Shown here: piece after piece, positions 1-10,824 of the stretch
Numbering within the stretch: the stretch's first letter is position 1
How the letters are laid out: every line of letters starts with the position of its first letter
Origin: Smittium culicis
Taxonomy: Eukaryota; Kickxellomycota; Harpellomycetes; Harpellales; Legeriomycetaceae
Reading direction: 5' to 3'
DNA: 18,041 bases
NCBI GenBank assembly: GCA_001970855.1
Contig: LSSN01002580.1
Coordinates: forward strand, 1 to 18,041
The notes under the pieces: model-generated
Database searches by the model: none
Told to the model about the DNA's origin: nothing
What the model saw: the letters and a program-made list of their open reading frames with translations, nothing else
Position numbers and translations under genes: made by a program

Positions 1-3000
1 TAGTTTAAAAAATTCTGTTCATAAACATATTCTTACAAATAATAAATTCCATAATTTATCCAGATAGCCCAAAAACTGGTATAATTAGTAAATTCTCATG
101 AAATCATTTTTACAGGTCGCTTAATCGAAGAAAAATACTTTTTAAGCATCTAAAGTTCAAATAATACTCCACTTATATTTTGAATAATTTCATGAAAGAA
201 TTAATTAAATTTTAAATTCAGTATTAACCATGTGTAGCCTATTGAGTAATATTAAAAGTTTGTAAAGTAAAATATCTCTATCAATTCAAATAATATCTAG
301 TTTTTGATAATAATAATGTTTTACCGGAAAACATTAGTCTCTAAGTTAAAAGACTATTTAAAGTTTATTAAAAAAAGCTATAGCAAGAACTAATTTAATT
401 GAATCAATTTAAAATTGTTAAACAATTTCATTTTCTTGAAATCTATAGATTTTTTCATATATTGGTTTTAATAAATGTAAATCATATGATAATTTATTAT
501 CTTTTTTTTTTTTTGAAATATACTATGCAAGCTATTTATTCATTTACTATGTATAGCCATATTGTTTTTTTAGCTCAAAAAATTAATATTAATGATTTAT
601 TAACTCATATTATATTTCACGAGTTCAGTGCTATAATTTGTGTTAATAATATTTCAGAATAAATGAGGGATTAATTTCATTTATGATTACATTACTTTCT
701 TTCAATTGAAATTTCTATATGTATTTAATACAAATTATATTTAAAAATCAATTAATTTGAAAAAAAAAAAATTAAACATTTTAACAAGAAAATAATATTA
801 TTATAAAAAACAGATTCTACAATTATAAAAATAAACATAGATAATGATGAATAGTTTAAAACGCTTATTTAAATATAATTATATTTTGAATTTCATATGA
901 ACACGACTATAATTTCGTTATAAACCAGAATATATTTGATTTTTATGAAGGATCTACTTTTAATATTAAAGAAATAAAAAAGGTTTTAATTACTAATATA
1001 CATGTACAGATCCAAAAATCTGAAAATTCGTAACCAGATTTCTTTGGCCTTATATAATATTGTGTATTTTATAAATTTATTTAATGATGACTAATTAGAG
1101 AAAATATAATAACTGAAAATGTCACTTACTAATAATTTTGCTTTATATTATACCTTTCTCAGTTAAATATTTACATCATTTTATACTTTAATAATTAAAT
1201 TGTTAAATTATTTGAACATAAAATGATTTAAAATTTTCTAAAATAAGAGTTTTCATGACATTGGAAATAAAAAACCACCAAATTAAAATTTAAAAAATTT
1301 AAATACATACCACATATGAGACGTATAAATATTATATGCATCAATTATTACTTTATATAAGAAAGTATTAGATTATTATTGAGTCTTAGAATCTATGTGA
1401 AAATATTTCTAACTAAATTATATATAAATTTTCTATAACAGAATTTAACTAATGTGTGCCATAGCAGTTTATGTAAATTAGTGATTTATTAGTGTTTACA
1501 AGACTCTATATCACTATTTAAATATAATCTTTCTCGGCTAATAACAATAAGGTTTCATAATTCTTAATAGTATAGAATTTATTTTCTTGGTAATATCTTT
1601 TTGATCACAATTTTTTATTAGAGATTTTTCGAAAATAAAAATTTTATTTTCTCTGGATTTTATTTAAACCTTTTCCTGCCCAATAATCTTTAAAGTGATG
1701 AATTTTAAGATTCGTTTATGATATAAAATCAATTTTTTTATTTTTATTTAATTACAGTATATCTATAAATCTTCAGGTATCGGAACTAAAGTATTTTAAT
1801 TGAAAGCTGTTGGCTATATTTTGTAGACTAAAAATAGTCTACTGAAATGTAAATGTTTAAAAATTATATTATATTTTAGAGTGCTATCTTAGATCTTTTG
1901 TGTTTTCGCAAAAAATATCTTTTACTATTTTTTTTAATAAAATAAACCTGCTATTATTTAAAAAAAATGATTATAAAAAATTCATCAAGGTGAGTATAAA
2001 ATAAATATATTTAGGTAATGTGTCGCTAAAATAAAAATAAAAAATTGATGAAAAAATGACATAATTATTAAATTTTACTCTATTTAATTACAATTTTAGA
2101 GTCTGATTCAATATATAATTGCTCAATTTAAATATTAAATATGTTTTAATTATATAATAATAACTTTAATAATTTAATAATTAATCGTATTATAAATTTT
2201 CAAAACTCTCGAAATATATAAGAAATTAGTATAAAATATAATTTTTGATTTTTTATAATACAATCTTTAAAAAGTAAAGAAATACTGAAATTATTATTAT
2301 TTCTGAAAATTTTAAATCAAATATGTTAGAATAAGGACATTTTCAGGAATTATATGATTTTTTTTATATTTTAGCTATTATTGTAACAAAAAATTAGATC
2401 ATATTTAATTTATTTATTAAAATGATTTAGATAATGGAAAAAATCAAAAAAAAAAACCGAGTTTGATTTTTTTATTCAATTATTGAAGATTTTTATATCT
2501 TTTTTAATCATTTTAGCATGCAATATTTCGGGTAAAAATAGGTTTTATTTTTAGCATATAATTTTATAAGTTTTTTTTTTTTTTTGATTTTATCAGTTTT
2601 TTTATAATTCATCTAACACAAATTATTACATAATTAACTTATTTTGTCGGTTTATGGAATTAATATATTTAAATTTCCGATTAATTTCAAAAATTATTCC
2701 AATTTCTTATTTTTAAGAATTGATGGCATTGGTTTATGACATAAATATGAATAAAATATATTTCAACCTTGATCATAATAGTGTAAATTTATGTAAATAA
2801 AAGAAATTTTTGATAATTGTTTAGGTTATAAACTCATCACAACGAGTATCACGATATATTATAAAAAAAAACTTAATATTCGACCAATTTTGAATATTGA
2901 ATACAAATATTCATCGAAAATTTTTATATTTTATATCGACCAAATTTTTTCGAGAAAATTTTATAACTCATATGGGCACTATTAATGGAATTCCAAAAGA

Positions 3001-6000
3001 AAAAAAATTGATTGCCAAAATTAAATAAATGCTAAATAAGTATAATTAAAATACCTTCAGTAATATCTAAAATAAACCCCTTATAAATATCGAAAAAAAA
3101 TTAATAGTATATATATATAGATCTAAACAGTTTTTTGCAGGATAATTACTCAAGTATAATAATGTTATTTTCAGAATCTTTTATTTATTTAAAAAAAAAT
3201 CGAGTAAAAGTTTTAAAAAAAAAAATAAAATAGTAAATAAATTACTTAGAAACTATCTCTGAAAGTATTTTTTACTAGTATCAAATAAATTTCGCTATTA
3301 GACGTCGCCATAGTTTATAAAAAATATTCACGAGAAAATTTTTATATTAAATTAATTGATCTAAAGACTAATTTAACAACTAGTATCTTGATAAAAATAA
3401 TTTTTACTCACGTATTTAAATTAATTGTAAGATTATGTTGTATTAATTATTATCTATGGTTAGTTTCTTGTGAATAATTAAGGATATTGATTACAGTGAG
3501 AAAAAATAAAGTGAAAATTAAAATCAATATTTATTCTCTATATTCAATATCAATTATACTAATAAATATATATATTTTTAAAAAAATAACTTAAAAAATG
3601 TTTTATAAATATTGAAAATAAGAAATAGAATTGAAATGATCAAAATTTTATAGCCAATATTTTCTATAATTTCTTTATCGCGTGTTTTTATCGGTACAAT
3701 AAAAATAATAATAAATATCCAGAAAAGCAAGCTAGAGAATAGTTAAGTAGATTCAACGCCTAAAAAAACTAATATTCAAATTCAAATGAATATCTTTATC
3801 GGTCTACTGGTTACGCACCTAAAGGCTAAATTGATTAATATACAAGCGAATGACTCACATAGGTCTTGCTTGAAGTTAATTATTTTACCACATTGAAAAA
3901 AATTCTGGAATTTATATTCAATACTTGTATTAAAAAAAATTAATCCATAAGTATAAAACTAGCTAGTTTGAGGTAGAGCTGATAATTATCTATATTCAAT
4001 AATTAAAATATTATAAATTTTATTAGATGACCTAAAGTATTGAGGCATTAATATATAAAATAATAAATATCTATGATCTATTAATTTAAAATCAATAAGA
4101 ATATGTATATGATGATTAAAAATCGATTGATACTTAGGATATAAATTGTTATATATTTTCGAATTATATTTTATCCGATTTAAAATTGTGTTTATTTTAA
4201 AGAAAAATCCCTATCTTTTCTTATTTTTCAATACAAATTTATCAATAGTTCAGATAATATTATTAACTATAATTATTTTACTATTTATCATTTTTTAAAA
4301 AATTAAAGTTATGAGATTTTATATGGATATTAAAAGTTTATTTTTTTGGTGTATAAAATTTAAATCTACGCTATTAATAAATATTTAAATCAAGCTATAA
4401 GGACTATAGATTGATTCATTCATTTGATACTTTTAATAAGTAAAATACGAATTGTTAAACCTATCTATACAGTGGCAAATTGCTGAGCTCGAGAATTTTC
4501 CATAAATTATCTTATATTCAGATTATTGATATAGTGAATAGCTGTATATTTTTATATTTTGTTCAATCCAATGGAAAATATTGCAAAAAAAAGATTGAAA
4601 TATATTATAATCTAATAAAAAAAATAAAAAAAATTTTCCTAAAAACTAGCGATCAATTTTTAGAGATGACTTAGCGAGTTTTTGATAATAAAAATTTTTT
4701 GCATCAATAAAAGAAATCATCTTCCAAATTCGTCTAAATGATCTATTTCTGTTTTTTTTATTTAATTTTTAGAAATATTTATAACTCAGTATCTACTAAA
4801 TTCTTATGAAATTAGAATCTAACCCTATACATAGTTTGTTTTTGTGCTTATACTTGATATCTAAAAATGATAATTTGCTTAATTAAGATTTATAATACAT
4901 GTTCTTAAAATTCTAGGTTGTATATCAATTTAATATAGTCCGTGGAGTATCAGATATTTTTATATATATAAGTGATTTTCAGAATACACATATATATAAA
5001 TTTTCTAATTAACTTGATGAAATGAGCTAGTATATTATTTATTATCTATGATACTACCGTTTTTATACTATACACTTTTTTAAAGATTTTTTTCACAAAA
5101 TCGAAATTTTGTTGATGGTTTTCTGTATGATATAGTTTAGTAATAAATTATTTATCAATTGGATTTTGTAATAAAAAATCTTTTTGCTTATATAAGTTAT
5201 ACGAAGTCTAAGTATACCAATATTTAATTACGAAACCGTCTTAGGCTATAAAAAATTATTATCAAGTTAGTTTGAACAAATTATATGAATAATTTAAAGG
5301 TTATTTTTTATCACAATAGTAATTTTTTTTTAGGAGCTATTAATTATATTACTAATTTACAACTGTATCGATATTTTGATAAATCTAACTATCCAACTTA
5401 TCCATAACTTTATGTTCAAAAATATTTCGAAAAAATTTTTTATTGTTAAAACATGACTTTTTATCATTTTTTTTAAATGTATGATATAGCATTTCAATAT
5501 TTCAGATCGTTATGCATTTAAAATTTTTTTAAATGCTATACTGATTATCATTTGAGATTAATATGAACACTATTAAAATATTAGTTATTTGAGTAAATTA
5601 AAAATTGACCTTCAATAAATTAATACAAGCATTTGAAACTTTATTTGTTAAATACGAGTTATTTTTTATATTTAAAATGGTTGATATTTATGAAATTAAA
5701 TGTTTAACATTTCTATTAACGCGATCGGGTTATATTTTACGTGGATCTATAATTAAGATGAACGTGGTTATTTTTAGCTTGGCATATAATTAATTGATTT
5801 TTTTTAGGAGGGAATAAAATATTAGATCTTATAGTGTTATGGGAAACCAAATATTATTTTTGATACACTTTTTTAATTCAAAAAATTAAACTAAGTATTA
5901 TGGTTGTGGTTCTTTTTTAAAAAAAATATTATAAAACAAATTATTTTTTGTTATTTTTATTAGGTGTGTTTTTAACGCTATTTAAAAATAAGTAGAAATA

Positions 6001-6110
6001 TATTTAGATTGCCTAAATCAAAAACCTAAACCTAAATCCAAACTTATAGTGAAAGTACTTTTTTAGGGCAAGATATTAAAAAATAATGTGGAATTTGTAT
6101 TTTTTTTTAT
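1..6110. other. AT-rich gene desert
   Basis: This six-kilobase stretch is made almost entirely of A and T, with many homopolymer and TA-dinucleotide runs and stop codons in all frames. The only open frames (about 399-662, 4480-4674 and 5605-5793, plus strand) encode Phe/Ile/Tyr/Lys-rich peptides typical of chance translation of AT-rich DNA, and I recognise no domain in them. I see no tRNA, rRNA, CRISPR array or intact transposon. It may be decayed repeat DNA or a heterochromatic spacer, but no remnant is clear enough to name. A small hairpin at 1823-1842 and minor repeats are listed separately. Confidence 0.7.
1823..1842. repeat. short perfect inverted repeat (hairpin)
   Basis: The arms GTAGACTA (1823-1830) and TAGTCTAC (1835-1842) are perfect reverse complements separated by AAAA. 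The stem includes G/C pairs, which is unusual in this AT-only region. There is no adjacent gene, so a terminator role is not supported. It may be a remnant of a repeat or simply chance. Confidence 0.45.
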
Positions 6111-6211
6111 TTCAGGAAATAAGTAATCAAAAACAAAAGGATAAGTAATGATGCTGGACAGTTTAAGGTAAATGACATGTAAATTTTATCTATTATCTGG
6201 CTAAATTATCA

Positions 6212-6609
6212 ATTGGGTACATCAATTCTATGTATAATAGCGTTACTTTTAGCTTATCTTGATATTTTGGCGGTCTAAATAATAGCCTGATCAGTAGCAA
6301 GCCAATAAATCAGACTAAAAATTAATTAAGCCATTGGCCAGATATATTCAATAAATGATTAATTGTAGAGGTGAAAGCGATCGATAAGATAATTGGCCAA
6401 TAATGGCTGAATTAAGGGATATTAGTGGTCTGTGCTAAGAGAGGTAAATGCGCTTGAAAAACGATGAGAGAGGTTTATTGGAAAGGAAGTGTTTATAGAA
6501 AGCGGCTATTGGACATAAATAGTATAATCGATCAGGAGGAAAAGAAATCGATAAAATAAGCAAAGAATCAATTAAATTAAATAAGACAGGAGAGAATAAG
6601 AGTTATTGG
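6212..6609. promoter_or_regulatory. CCAAT-box cluster upstream of PDB1
   Basis: Eight CCAAT or ATTGG pentamers lie in about 400 bp, starting at 6212, 6302, 6333, 6392, 6397, 6477, 6508 and 6605. With A/T near 70% about one would be expected by chance. CCAAT is the site of the HAP2/3/5 (NF-Y) complex, which in yeasts activates respiratory and mitochondrial genes, so a cluster before a pyruvate dehydrogenase gene makes biological sense. The block is less AT-rich than the desert on its left. That it controls PDB1 is inferred from position and motif only. The sites lie 250-650 bp before the start codon. Confidence 0.5.
6322..6415. repeat. imperfect inverted repeat around CCAAT boxes
   Basis: The left arm at 6322-6340 and the reverse complement of 6394-6415 match at 18 of 19 positions, with one mismatch and a three-base ATT insertion in the right arm. 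A 53-nt loop separates them. Each arm ends in TGGCCA, and the arms carry three of the CCAAT/ATTGG boxes. It may be a foldback-element relic or a paired factor-binding arrangement. Confidence 0.5.
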
Positions 6610-6725
6610 CTTAAATTAGCAAAATTTGCATCTATTTATTTAAAAAAATAATTTGAAGGTAATTCCGAAGAAAAATTATATAACGAATCAATTACTTTAT
6701 TATTATTATTTTTTTACGCTGATAG

Positions 6726-6733
6726 TATAAATA
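6726..6733 (+). promoter_or_regulatory. possible TATA box of PDB1
   Basis: TATAAATA lies about 130 bp before the PDB1 start codon and is followed by a pyrimidine-rich stretch (about 6748-6776) of the kind often found near fungal transcription starts. In DNA this AT-rich such a match has little weight on its own. Position and the following C/T-rich tract are the support. Confidence 0.3.
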
Positions 6734-6858
6734 TTTAAACTTCATAAACTCCTCCTTTTTTATATCTCTCGTGTATATACGCATCTTATATATTTAGCTA
6801 ATCCTGAGTATAAGCTAGAATCTATAAACTCCGCTGTAAGACAGAAAAGATCTAAATA

Positions 6859-8472
6859 ATGAGTTTCAGAGGACTTTCATCAGTTTTCAGAGGGCTTAGA
6901 CCTCTAGCATCTAACATCGCCTCCAAAAGACCCGCCTACTCTGCTTTAAGGGCCTACTCAAGTAGCACAGGAGAAACTGTACCCATCATCTCTCTTTATT
7001 TATATATTTATACTAATATTACTGAATCTTTCTATGAACTACACCATTTTATTACTGCTATTTCATTTTATCCCCTACTTAATATTGGCTTTCCCTACAT
7101 CCATTGTAACACTATTCACAGTTTTAACTCTCTTTTTATTGCTTTTAAACTAGATCACTGTTCGTGATGCTCTTAATCAGGCTATTGACGAAGAGATGGC
7201 AAGAGATCCTAAAGTATTCATTTTAGGTGAAGAAGTTGCCCAATATAACGGTGCTTACAAAGTATAAATTTAGTCCCCTATACTAATATGTCTTTTTTTT
7301 TTCTGCAAATAATTCAATCTCAATCTCAATTGTTCCTTCTTCTTTTTTATATTAGGTTACTAAAGGCTTACTCGATAAATATGGCCCAGCTCGTGTATTA
7401 GATACTCCAATCACCGAGATGGGTTTCACCGGTATTGCTGTTGGCGCTGGTTTAAGCGGTTTAAAACCAATCGTTGAATTCATGACTTTCAACTTCTCAA
7501 TGCAGGTTAGCACTACTCACATCCCTCCCCCCCTTATCTTTTTCAACTACATCATATTATAAATTATGATCACTAATAGTTAAGAAGCTACTCCCCCTCC
7601 AACGCATATATCTCCTACACTTCTTTATTTACCATTTATCTAATATATTCACTAGGCTATTGACCAAGTAGTCAATTCTGCAGCTAAAACTCACTACATG
7701 TCTGGTGGTAGCGTTACTTGTCCTATCGTCTTTAGAGGTCCAAACTCTTCCGCTGCTGGTGTCGGTGCTCAACACTCCCAAGATTTTTCTTCATGGTACG
7801 GTAGTGTTCCTGGCTTAAAAGTAGTCAGCGTTTACGACTCCGAAGATGCCAAAGGTCTTCTTAAAGCTGCTATTCGCGATGAAAATCCTGTTGTCTTTTT
7901 GGAAAACGAATTGATGTACGGTATCAGCTTCCCTGTCACCCCAGAAATGAAAAACCCAGACTTTGTTCTTCCTATTGGAAAAGCCAAAATCGTTCGTGAA
8001 GGTATCCCTTTATTTTTAAAATAAAAAATAATTCTATTTATAAAAATTTATTAAATACTTTTCTAACTTTTTTTTCAAAAAATAAAAAATAGGTTCTCAC
8101 ATTTCTATTGCTACCTACTCCAGATCTGTTGGATTCGCTATAGAAGCTGCTGCCCTCTTGGAAAAGGAAGGTATTGACGTAGAAATCATTAACATCCGCT
8201 CAATCAGACCTTTAGACACAGAAACTATCATTAATTCTGTTAAAAAAACTAACCACCTTATCACAGTTGATCAAGGTTATCCAATGTACGGTGTTGGCTC
8301 TGAAATCTGTGCCCAAATTATGGAATCCGAGGCCTTCTACTACTTGGATGCCCCTGTATTCCGCATCACTGGCGCTGATATCCCAATGCCATATGCCCAC
8401 AACTTGGAAAATTTGACTACTCCAGATGCCCAAGTAATCTACAACGAAATCAAACGTATCTTGAAAAAGTAA
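6859..8472 (+). CDS. PDB1: pyruvate dehydrogenase E1 component subunit beta, mitochondrial
   Basis: The spliced model joins 6859-6978, 7154-7261, 7356-7505, 7656-8001 and 8093-8472, giving 367 aa, close to the human (359) and yeast (366) proteins. It pairs with E1 alpha to decarboxylate pyruvate with thiamine diphosphate in the matrix. Residues 1-40 are rich in Ser, Arg and Ala with almost no acids, as in a mitochondrial presequence, probably cut near RAY (32-34). Family landmarks include [13 protein letters not shown] (64-76) and ITEMGF, where Glu97 aligns with the cofactor-binding Glu of human E1 beta; later come FRGPN, AQHSQ and [10 protein letters not shown]. Introns of 175, 94, 150 and 91 nt are all GT-AG. 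Three fall between codons; the last is phase 1 and splits the Gly codon before SHI. An in-frame TAA sits just before the ATG. Retaining intron 1 or 4 would give truncated proteins. Family identification is secure. Confidence 0.96.
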
Positions 8473-8881
8473 ACTGCTTTGGTTAATATACTGCTCAAAC
8501 TTCTAACATTGAAAAAAAAAAAAAAAAAATCAAGCAAACATAATATCTTAATTCTTTCCTTTCTTCCTTATAATAAACTCTTTTTACTACAAACTTATCC
8601 ATTTTACGATCTTATTTTTAAAAAGTGAAACAGCTAAATTTAAAATTATATCGAAAATAAAGTATTGTTGGCACTCTCAAGCTAATCTTTGAAATATTGA
8701 TGTAAATAACAATATAATAGCCCTCTAATACTCGTTTATTGGAATCATTAAAGGTAGATCTAAATAAAAATCTAAATTAAAAAAATCGAATAACATTAGG
8801 ATTGACTAGGCAACAGTGAGTTTGTTACGTTTTATAAAGAAGCCAATGCCTTGACCTAAGTTTATTTCAAGTTATTTTTAT
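8473..8881. terminator. convergent 3' region of PDB1 and the orphan gene
   Basis: This gap separates two genes ending toward each other. An A18 run (8512-8529) lies 40 nt after the PDB1 stop, and AATAAA (8572-8577) about 100 nt after it is the likely poly(A) signal. For the minus-strand gene, TTTATT at 8861-8866 reads AATAAA about 16 nt past its stop. No coding potential or RNA gene is visible. Confidence 0.5.
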
Positions 8882-10306
8882 TTAAAATAAGTGATAGTCT
8901 AAAGGTGCAAAAGTTGGCCATATAGATGAAACGTCAGATATAAATTTGCTGTTGTTTGATAACGAGTAGAGTGTGCACTCTATAATCAAGTTGCGTAGAC
9001 AAAGGTCAGGGATGTGTTCATCGCTTTCTTCCTGGCCATCCTCAGCAGTATTGACCATAGCAAATCCAAAATGGAGCATAAATGGCTCAGAGTTATGAGC
9101 TACACCGCAAGATGATCTGTCGTACTCTTGGACTTTGATAAAAGCAGATCCCGGCCCAAAAGTCTTTAAAATGATCAAGTCGACGGGTCTTTTTGAAACT
9201 ATTTTCTGGAATTTGTAAAATTCTTTGAAATGTTCAATATCCGCTGATACTAAACTCCAGTTGATAACTGAAGAGGCAGACTCTTCGTCAGCGCCTTCAA
9301 GTTGGCTAGGAAGCGGCGCTCGGTTTTTGTCGCCGTAGTAAAAGTAGTCGTAGCAAGCCCTATTGAAAGTTCCTGGAAACATCCCTGAAAGTTTGTATAT
9401 TACAGGGATTTGCACTTGCGCCTTCGCCGCCACGTCAATAGCCTCGAGAAGGTTATCTTCATACTCGTCAGCAAGATGTAGCCGCGTTCTGTTCCTATAC
9501 AGAAACCTCAGCCATGACTCTATAACTCCGCCAACGATTTTGTAAAAGTAAGGATTGTCAAACACTCTATCGCGCATAATGAAGGCCGTTAAATAGTAAC
9601 TAACACCGAACTTGAAATCAATTTCTCCATCATCACTAATTATATACTCTTGCATCATTAGGTACTCATCTAGCTCTTCTCTGCTTGTCATAGTGAAAAA
9701 GTCTAAAAGGAACTTATCTTCAAATTCCTCTTCGCGTGACTTATCGTGCGTCATGTAATCTTCGCATGCAAAAAAATCTACATTTTTCTCGCTACCTAGC
9801 TTGTCATTCGTGCTCGCAGCAATTTCCGTTTCATCAGCACTATCGCTATCGCTATCATTGATACCATCATCGGTTTCGTTTATTTTTATAGTACCATAGG
9901 ATTCAATAACCAAATTCCCTGTGATTTTATCCCTCGATACTGTACCTTCATTCATCAGTTTGGTTTCTACGATCTTGCGTCTCAACTTGGCCTTGTTCTC
10001 ATAAATTTCCATTTTTTTGCCGAGCATGTTGAGAATACTTCCGCATCGGTTGGTATACCTTTTCAAACTAGTCTTTCCAGCCTGTAGCAAATTAGGATTA
10101 ATGTTTCCAAACTCCATCAAAGTGTTAAACACTTCTCTCTCCTTTGAATCCATATAACTTCCCGAGGTAAATGCTCTCGCTGCTCGGACTAACTCCGCAT
10201 ATACACAAGTTTGTGTTTCTTTATCCTCTGTGAAACTGTCGATATCGCTTGTTGGGAACTGCTGATCGCTAACATCGCTAGATTGAACGTCGAAATTACT
10301 AAGCAT
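8882..10306 (-). CDS. orphan protein, 474 aa, intronless, function unknown
   Basis: A single uninterrupted frame runs from the ATG at 10306 to TAA at 8882-8884. An in-frame TAA lies about 40 nt upstream with no other ATG between, so the start is well supported. I do not recognise the family. The product is acidic: residues 1-35 are polar (Ser, Asp, Gln); 97-118 are basic and helical; 145-161 form an Asp/Ser-rich linker resembling casein kinase 2 sites; 190-330 are rich in Glu and aromatic residues, including a Tyr-rich patch near 319-324; a more hydrophobic C-terminal part follows at about 345-474. I see no signal peptide, transmembrane segment, zinc-finger cysteine pattern or nucleotide-binding loop. 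Base composition is clearly less AT-rich than its flanks, and it is the only complete gene here without introns. The length and codon balance make it a real gene, but its role is open. Confidence 0.8.
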   Translation of the reverse strand: MLSNFDVQSSDVSDQQFPTSDIDSFTEDKETQTCVYAELVRAARAFTSGSYMDSKEREVFNTLMEFGNINPNLLQAGKTSLKRYTNRCGSILNMLGKKMEIYENKAKLRRKIVETKLMNEGTVSRDKITGNLVIESYGTIKINETDDGINDSDSDSADETEIAASTNDKLGSEKNVDFFACEDYMTHDKSREEEFEDKFLLDFFTMTSREELDEYLMMQEYIISDDGEIDFKFGVSYYLTAFIMRDRVFDNPYFYKIVGGVIESWLRFLYRNRTRLHLADEYEDNLLEAIDVAAKAQVQIPVIYKLSGMFPGTFNRACYDYFYYGDKNRAPLPSQLEGADEESASSVINWSLVSADIEHFKEFYKFQKIVSKRPVDLIILKTFGPGSAFIKVQEYDRSSCGVAHNSEPFMLHFGFAMVNTAEDGQEESDEHIPDLCLRNLIIECTLYSLSNNSKFISDVSSIWPTFAPLDYHLF

Positions 10307-10824
10307 TACTATATTCTTGATTTGAATGCTACAAGTATTATTGTATTAAAAAAAAGTTTTATTGTTATTTAAAAAAAAAAAAGGCTTTCAGTATAAATCC
10401 TAGTACTGAAAAAAGAAAGTTCCTTGTTTAAATTTTAAAAAAAATAAATAAAAATTCTTAATACCAATATATTAAATAAAACTATTTATTATTTACGCTT
10501 TAAAAATGAGATCAAAAAATGAAAGTTTGGAAAGTTATATGTTCTTATTGGCCAGGGAAAAAAAAGGCATTTTCAGCTAATACTTTAACTACAGAAAAAG
10601 GCAAAAATATGATATTTTATTGAATTTTGCTATGGCTGTAAATGAAATAAGCCATTTTTTGCGACGAATGTATTTATTATTTTTTATTCAAAAAAAGAAA
10701 AAAAGAAAAAAAATAATATAAAAGATTTATTGCATTTAAATAAGCAATTATATATAAGGTTTAAAATAAAAAAAAATAATAATAAATGTCAGGTAAAAGC
10801 AGAAATTGATGGGGAAAAAAGGCT
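10307..10824 (-). promoter_or_regulatory. 3' flank of TSR1 and promoter of the orphan gene
   Basis: This 518-bp gap lies between two genes on the minus strand. The side next to TSR1 holds TTTATT at 10726-10731, which reads AATAAA about 95 nt past the TSR1 stop. The side next to the orphan gene holds ATTGGCCAG (10547-10555), about 240 bp before its start and identical to 6333-6341 in the PDB1 upstream block. The rest is A- and T-runs. An open frame at 10730-10933 (plus) overlaps the TSR1 3' end and looks like chance. Confidence 0.4.

Noticed and set aside
399..662. 87-codon open frame in the left desert
   Set aside because: The peptide is dominated by Phe, Ile, Tyr and Asn, has no domain I recognise and reads like chance translation of AT-rich DNA.
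4959..5000. TA-repeat inverted repeat with 11-bp arms
   Set aside because: The arms are pure alternating A/T and expected by chance in this composition.
4480..5793. Short open frames at 4480-4674 and 5605-5793
   Set aside because: Both are short, lack an ATG at the stated start, have extreme AT composition and show no recognisable motif.
6110..6180. Possible splice acceptor (TTTATTTCAG) and tiny exon ending in AAG/GTAAAT upstream of PDB1
   Set aside because: It has no coding similarity or continuity with PDB1; such short signals arise by chance.
9363..9545. Plus-strand 60-codon frame within the orphan gene, and antisense frames in PDB1, KRR1 and RCE1
   Set aside because: They are shadows of well-supported genes on the other strand.
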